Below are positions 5,625-7,372 of a stretch of 7,372 bases of DNA, piece after piece. The DNA comes from Bacteroidales bacterium UBA1208 (GTDB lineage Bacteria > Bacteroidota > Bacteroidia > Bacteroidales > P3): positions 179 through 7,550 of the forward strand of contig DBXQ01000065.1 of assembly GCA_002309955.1 (NCBI GenBank), read 5' to 3'. Each line of letters begins with the position of its first letter. Position 1 is the stretch's first letter. The notes under the pieces are model-generated. The model did not search any database, was not told the origin of the DNA, and saw only the letters and a list, made by a program, of their open reading frames with translations. Both the position numbers and the translations under genes were made by a program.

Positions 5625-5661
5625 GAGGGTGCCCCAAAACTTATGGGACACCCTCTTTTTT
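5625..5661 (+). terminator. Rho-independent terminator of the membrane protein-nuclease operon
   Basis: GAGGGTGCCCCA (5625-5636) pairs with TGGGACACCCTC (5644-5655) with one mismatch, around a 7-nt loop, and six T residues follow on the plus strand. It lies 46 nt after the nuclease stop codon. On the minus strand no T-run follows the stem, so it works mainly for the plus-strand genes. Confidence 0.88.
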
Positions 5662-5677
5662 ATGCATGCAATGACTA

Positions 5678-5742
5678 TTACTCTTTTGCCACAGGTGTCT
5701 GGAGGATGGAGAGCCACTTTTCGGGGTTACATTTCTATTCCA
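5678..5742 (-). pseudogene. Relic of the 3' end of a MerR/GyrI-like regulator gene
   Basis: Read on the minus strand, this stretch encodes PEKWLSILQTPVAKE and a stop, against PEKWLSILQVPVAKE and a stop in the intact regulator that ends at 6375. The DNA from 5671 to 5726 matches 6368-6423 at 47 of 56 positions without gaps. Further upstream the match continues to a TGG-AAT start (W-N) at 5742 only if two extra bases (TA, near 5728-5729) are skipped, so the relic carries a frameshift as well as loss of the rest of the gene. Beyond 5742 I see no similarity; the DUF2442 gene ends 24 bp away. Eight of the differences lie in the weakly constrained stop-proximal half, so the copies have been diverging for some time. 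Confidence 0.8.
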
Positions 5743-5765
5743 TTTTTCAATGGCTGATATAGTTA

Positions 5766-6032
5766 TCAACCACCATAATAAACGGAATCTTCAGCTACGG
5801 TTAAGTCACAAAGACCAGCATCGTGGAACATGCCCTCAAAACTCAGGTCCTCGTCTATTAAAGGCCAATGAATGCCAGAATAGGACAGTTCGAACTCAGC
5901 ACGTTGCTCTTGACTCGCGTCACGCAAGCGAGGCCAGTTATCGAACTCGTAGGATGCCTGCTTGCCGTCGGTTGTTACGGCATACACAGCGTGGTCATCC
6001 ACCCATACCCGGTCTATTTGCATCTTTTTCAT
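5766..6032 (-). CDS. DUF2442 domain protein, coupled to DUF4160 gene
   Basis: The 88-residue protein matches the DUF2442 pattern: an N-terminal beta part (IDRVWVDDHAVYAVTTDGKQ), then the central NWPRLRDASQEQRAEFELSY block, and the closing GIHWPLIDEDLSFEGMF motif. DUF2442 proteins are small, often next to a toxin-like gene, and are thought to bind or regulate their partner; no biochemical role is firmly known. The ATG at 6032 overlaps the stop codon of the upstream DUF4160 gene in an ATGA arrangement, a sign of translational coupling. A longer frame from 6056 would add eight residues and lie inside the neighbour, so I prefer 6032. Confidence 0.82.
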   Translation of the reverse strand: MKKMQIDRVWVDDHAVYAVTTDGKQASYEFDNWPRLRDASQEQRAEFELSYSGIHWPLIDEDLSFEGMFHDAGLCDLTVAEDSVYYGG

Positions 6033-6265
6033 CTCTGTTTGAAAAACTCTTGCCAACGATCAAGGATTACATCAGTGTTCTCTTCAAGAATTGACTCTAT
6101 TAGAGACAACTCATGTTTCTTGAAACCGTGATTGTACACCATCATCATCGGTTGCACATTATATTTTGCTTCACGCCCTGCATTACAAATATGCACATGC
6201 ACAGGTTCGTGGTCGTCAGAATAAAACATAAACCGTAATCCAAATAGTGTAAAAATAGTTGGCAT
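6029..6265 (-). CDS. DUF4160 domain protein, probable partner of DUF2442
   Basis: A 78-residue protein with the DUF4160 signature: MPTIF start, GLRFMFYSDDHEPVHVHI at 9-26, and a C-terminal helix with ILEENTDVILDRWQEFF. The HEPVHVHI cluster holds three histidines that could bind a metal or act in catalysis. The family is commonly found paired with DUF2442, and such pairs have been proposed as toxin-antitoxin modules with DUF4160 as the possible toxin; that role is inference. It is first in the two-gene unit and overlaps its partner by 4 nt. No exact TAnnTTTG box is visible in the 109 bp upstream, which are otherwise AT-rich and contain the regulator's terminator. Confidence 0.83.
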   Translation of the reverse strand: MPTIFTLFGLRFMFYSDDHEPVHVHICNAGREAKYNVQPMMMVYNHGFKKHELSLIESILEENTDVILDRWQEFFKQR

Positions 6266-6324
6266 TGCTTTATTTATATTTGATTTTGTAACGATGGAAG
6301 ATGGAAAATATTGTATTAACTAAG

Positions 6325-6357
6325 AAAAAAGGAGTCACATTGTTGCAACTCCTTTTT
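6325..6357 (-). terminator. Terminator of the MerR-family regulator gene
   Basis: AAAAAGGAGT (6326-6335) and ACTCCTTTTT (6348-6357) form a perfect 10-bp stem with a 12-nt loop. On the minus strand the GGAGT core is followed by six T residues, 17 nt past the regulator's stop codon. The mirror T-run could also stop plus-strand transcription. Confidence 0.8.
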
Positions 6358-6374
6358 CATACGTGTAATGGATA

Positions 6375-7205
6375 TTACTCTTTCGCTACTGGCACCTGGA
6401 GGATGGAAAGCCACTTTTCGGGGTCTTTTTGGTTCCAGATACCATCGACGTAGACCGTGCGATGTTGCCCTACTATACGATAGCCATGCTCTTCGATATA
6501 GCGGAAGAGCTCGGTGTAGGACTCGTAGAAACGGTCGTAGGGACCATGATGAGCCATACAGAGAGCAGTGGGCACTTCGGGTAGACGTTTGAACTGGATA
6601 ATGGCACTATCCTGCCCCATTTCCTCCACTTGTTCGCAATACTCAATGTCGATGTCGGTGGGCTTATACTCTTTGTCATGCTCAACGGTGAAGCAGTAGC
6701 CCGGCACAGGGCATCGGCAGCCAAGGCGGTGCATCTCCGGTGCGATGACTTCGGTACAGAGAGGGCCAAGGGACTGCCAGTTTTTGATTACCTCGCGGTG
6801 CGATGCGACGATGATTGACGGTAAGGTCTGAATTGAAAATTTTTCCATTTTGCTGATTTCTTTGCGGGAGTCCCTCAACGAAAGCAATAGCTGTAAACGT
6901 CCCTGGAGCATGTGCAGTTGCTGCTTACAGTCGGTAATCTTCTGCTCCAACTGGCCCAACTGTGGCACGGAAGTGTCGCTGTCAAAGATCTCTTTTATCT
7001 CTGCCAACGAGAAACCCATCTGTTGAAGTGTGCGGATGGATGAAAGACGCTGCATCTGCGCCACGCTGTAGTAGCGGTAGCCAGTCCACTCATCCACCTC
7101 ATTGGGCTGCAGAAGACCCTTATGTTCATACAGTCGCAGGGTCTTTACTGTCACTTGCATCATCTTCGAGAACTCCCCGATTTTTAATTTTGTTCTGTAA
7201 ATCAT
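6375..7205 (-). CDS. MerR-family transcriptional regulator with GyrI-like effector domain
   Basis: The 276-residue protein begins with a MerR winged-helix domain: KIGEFSKMMQVTVKTLRLYE (8-27), KGLL, then the wing DEWTGYRYYSVAQMQRL (38-54) and the GFSLAEIKEIF helix (64-74). Residues about 82-120 form the dimer coiled coil (LGQLEQKITDCKQQLHMLQ). Residues 121-276 are a GyrI-like/SOUL-type ligand-binding domain, with the conserved ending DPEKWLSILQVPVAKE. This BmrR-like architecture usually binds hydrophobic or cationic compounds and activates an efflux or detoxification gene by twisting the spacer of its target promoter; the ligand and target are unknown. The frame extends to 7286, but the ATG at 7205 is chosen because it starts the family-conserved N-terminus and lies after a promoter box. 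No regulated transporter is in the window. Confidence 0.92.
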   Translation of the reverse strand: MIYRTKLKIGEFSKMMQVTVKTLRLYEHKGLLQPNEVDEWTGYRYYSVAQMQRLSSIRTLQQMGFSLAEIKEIFDSDTSVPQLGQLEQKITDCKQQLHMLQGRLQLLLSLRDSRKEISKMEKFSIQTLPSIIVASHREVIKNWQSLGPLCTEVIAPEMHRLGCRCPVPGYCFTVEHDKEYKPTDIDIEYCEQVEEMGQDSAIIQFKRLPEVPTALCMAHHGPYDRFYESYTELFRYIEEHGYRIVGQHRTVYVDGIWNQKDPEKWLSILQVPVAKE

Positions 7206-7241
7206 TATCGTACGACAATAGTGTTTGTTTGATATCGAATG

Positions 7242-7275
7242 CAAAGATACAACATGCCCCAAGGGACGAGTCAAG
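7242..7275 (-). promoter_or_regulatory. Putative Bacteroidetes-type promoter of the MerR gene
   Basis: On the minus strand TATCTTTG (7249-7242) is an exact TAnnTTTG match, 36 bp upstream of the ATG at 7205. A CTTG (7275-7272) lies 22 bp further up, a slightly long spacing for the -33 box. The position supports the start at 7205 over 7286. Confidence 0.5.
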
Positions 7276-7346
7276 CACTTTAACACATTTTATATATTAT
7301 CTCAAACAACCCGACCTATCAAATCTATAGTATCTATCGAATCCAT

Positions 7347-7370
7347 AAAACAAAAAGAGGGAGCCTCTTT
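7347..7370 (-). terminator. Terminator of a minus-strand gene beyond the right edge
   Basis: AAAGAGG (7354-7360) and CCTCTTT (7364-7370) form a 7-bp stem around GAG. On the minus strand it is followed by TTTTTGTTTT (counting the last stem bases), a usable T-run. It probably ends a gene lying to the right of the window. Confidence 0.6.
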
Positions 7371-7372
7371 CG

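Overview
The window looks like a chromosomal accessory region from a member of the Bacteroidota, most likely order Bacteroidales and perhaps a Prevotella-like genus. The evidence is promoter cores of the Bacteroidetes sigma type (TAnnTTTG with a TTTG-like box about 19-22 bp upstream) in front of several genes, the scarcity of Shine-Dalgarno sequences, and the protein families present. No rRNA, tRNA, CRISPR array, transposase or phage gene is visible.

Layout. (1) 1-1668, minus strand: an exported VIT/von Willebrand A protein cut by the left edge, preceded by an isoprenylcysteine-methyltransferase-like membrane protein. (2) 1669-1977: a divergent promoter region. (3) 1978-2775, plus strand: a small membrane-anchored conserved protein, then a single-domain MGMT-type DNA alkyltransferase. 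(4) 2978-3532, minus strand: an NADPH-dependent FMN reductase-like flavoprotein. It is divergent from (5) 3654-4203, plus strand: a two-gene toxin-antitoxin module with a ParE/RelE-type toxin. The two promoters are mirror images around an inverted repeat. (6) 4204-4548: no convincing gene, but a strikingly self-complementary segment of nested inverted repeats. (7) 4549-5578, plus strand: an AT-rich one-pass membrane protein with a long acidic tail, followed by a PD-(D/E)XK nuclease-family protein and a strong terminator. (8) 5678-5742, minus strand: a relic of the 3' end of a MerR-type gene, matching the intact gene further right. (9) 5766-6265, minus strand: a translationally coupled DUF4160-DUF2442 pair, a toxin-antitoxin-like arrangement. 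(10) 6375-7205, minus strand: an intact MerR-family regulator with a GyrI-like effector domain, with its own terminator and promoter. A minus-strand terminator at the right edge belongs to a gene outside the window.

How it fits together. The left part (VIT-VWA, methyltransferase, alkyltransferase, flavin reductase) looks like ordinary chromosomal genes with high to moderate G+C. The middle (about 3.6-6.3 kb) looks like an accessory island: two small two-gene modules, a nuclease-family gene with an AT-rich membrane partner, a structured repeat-like element, and a truncated duplicate of the neighbouring regulator. The best candidate for an undescribed system is the membrane protein plus PD-(D/E)XK pair together with the structured segment before it. 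The sequence does not prove a defence function; that is inference from family and context.
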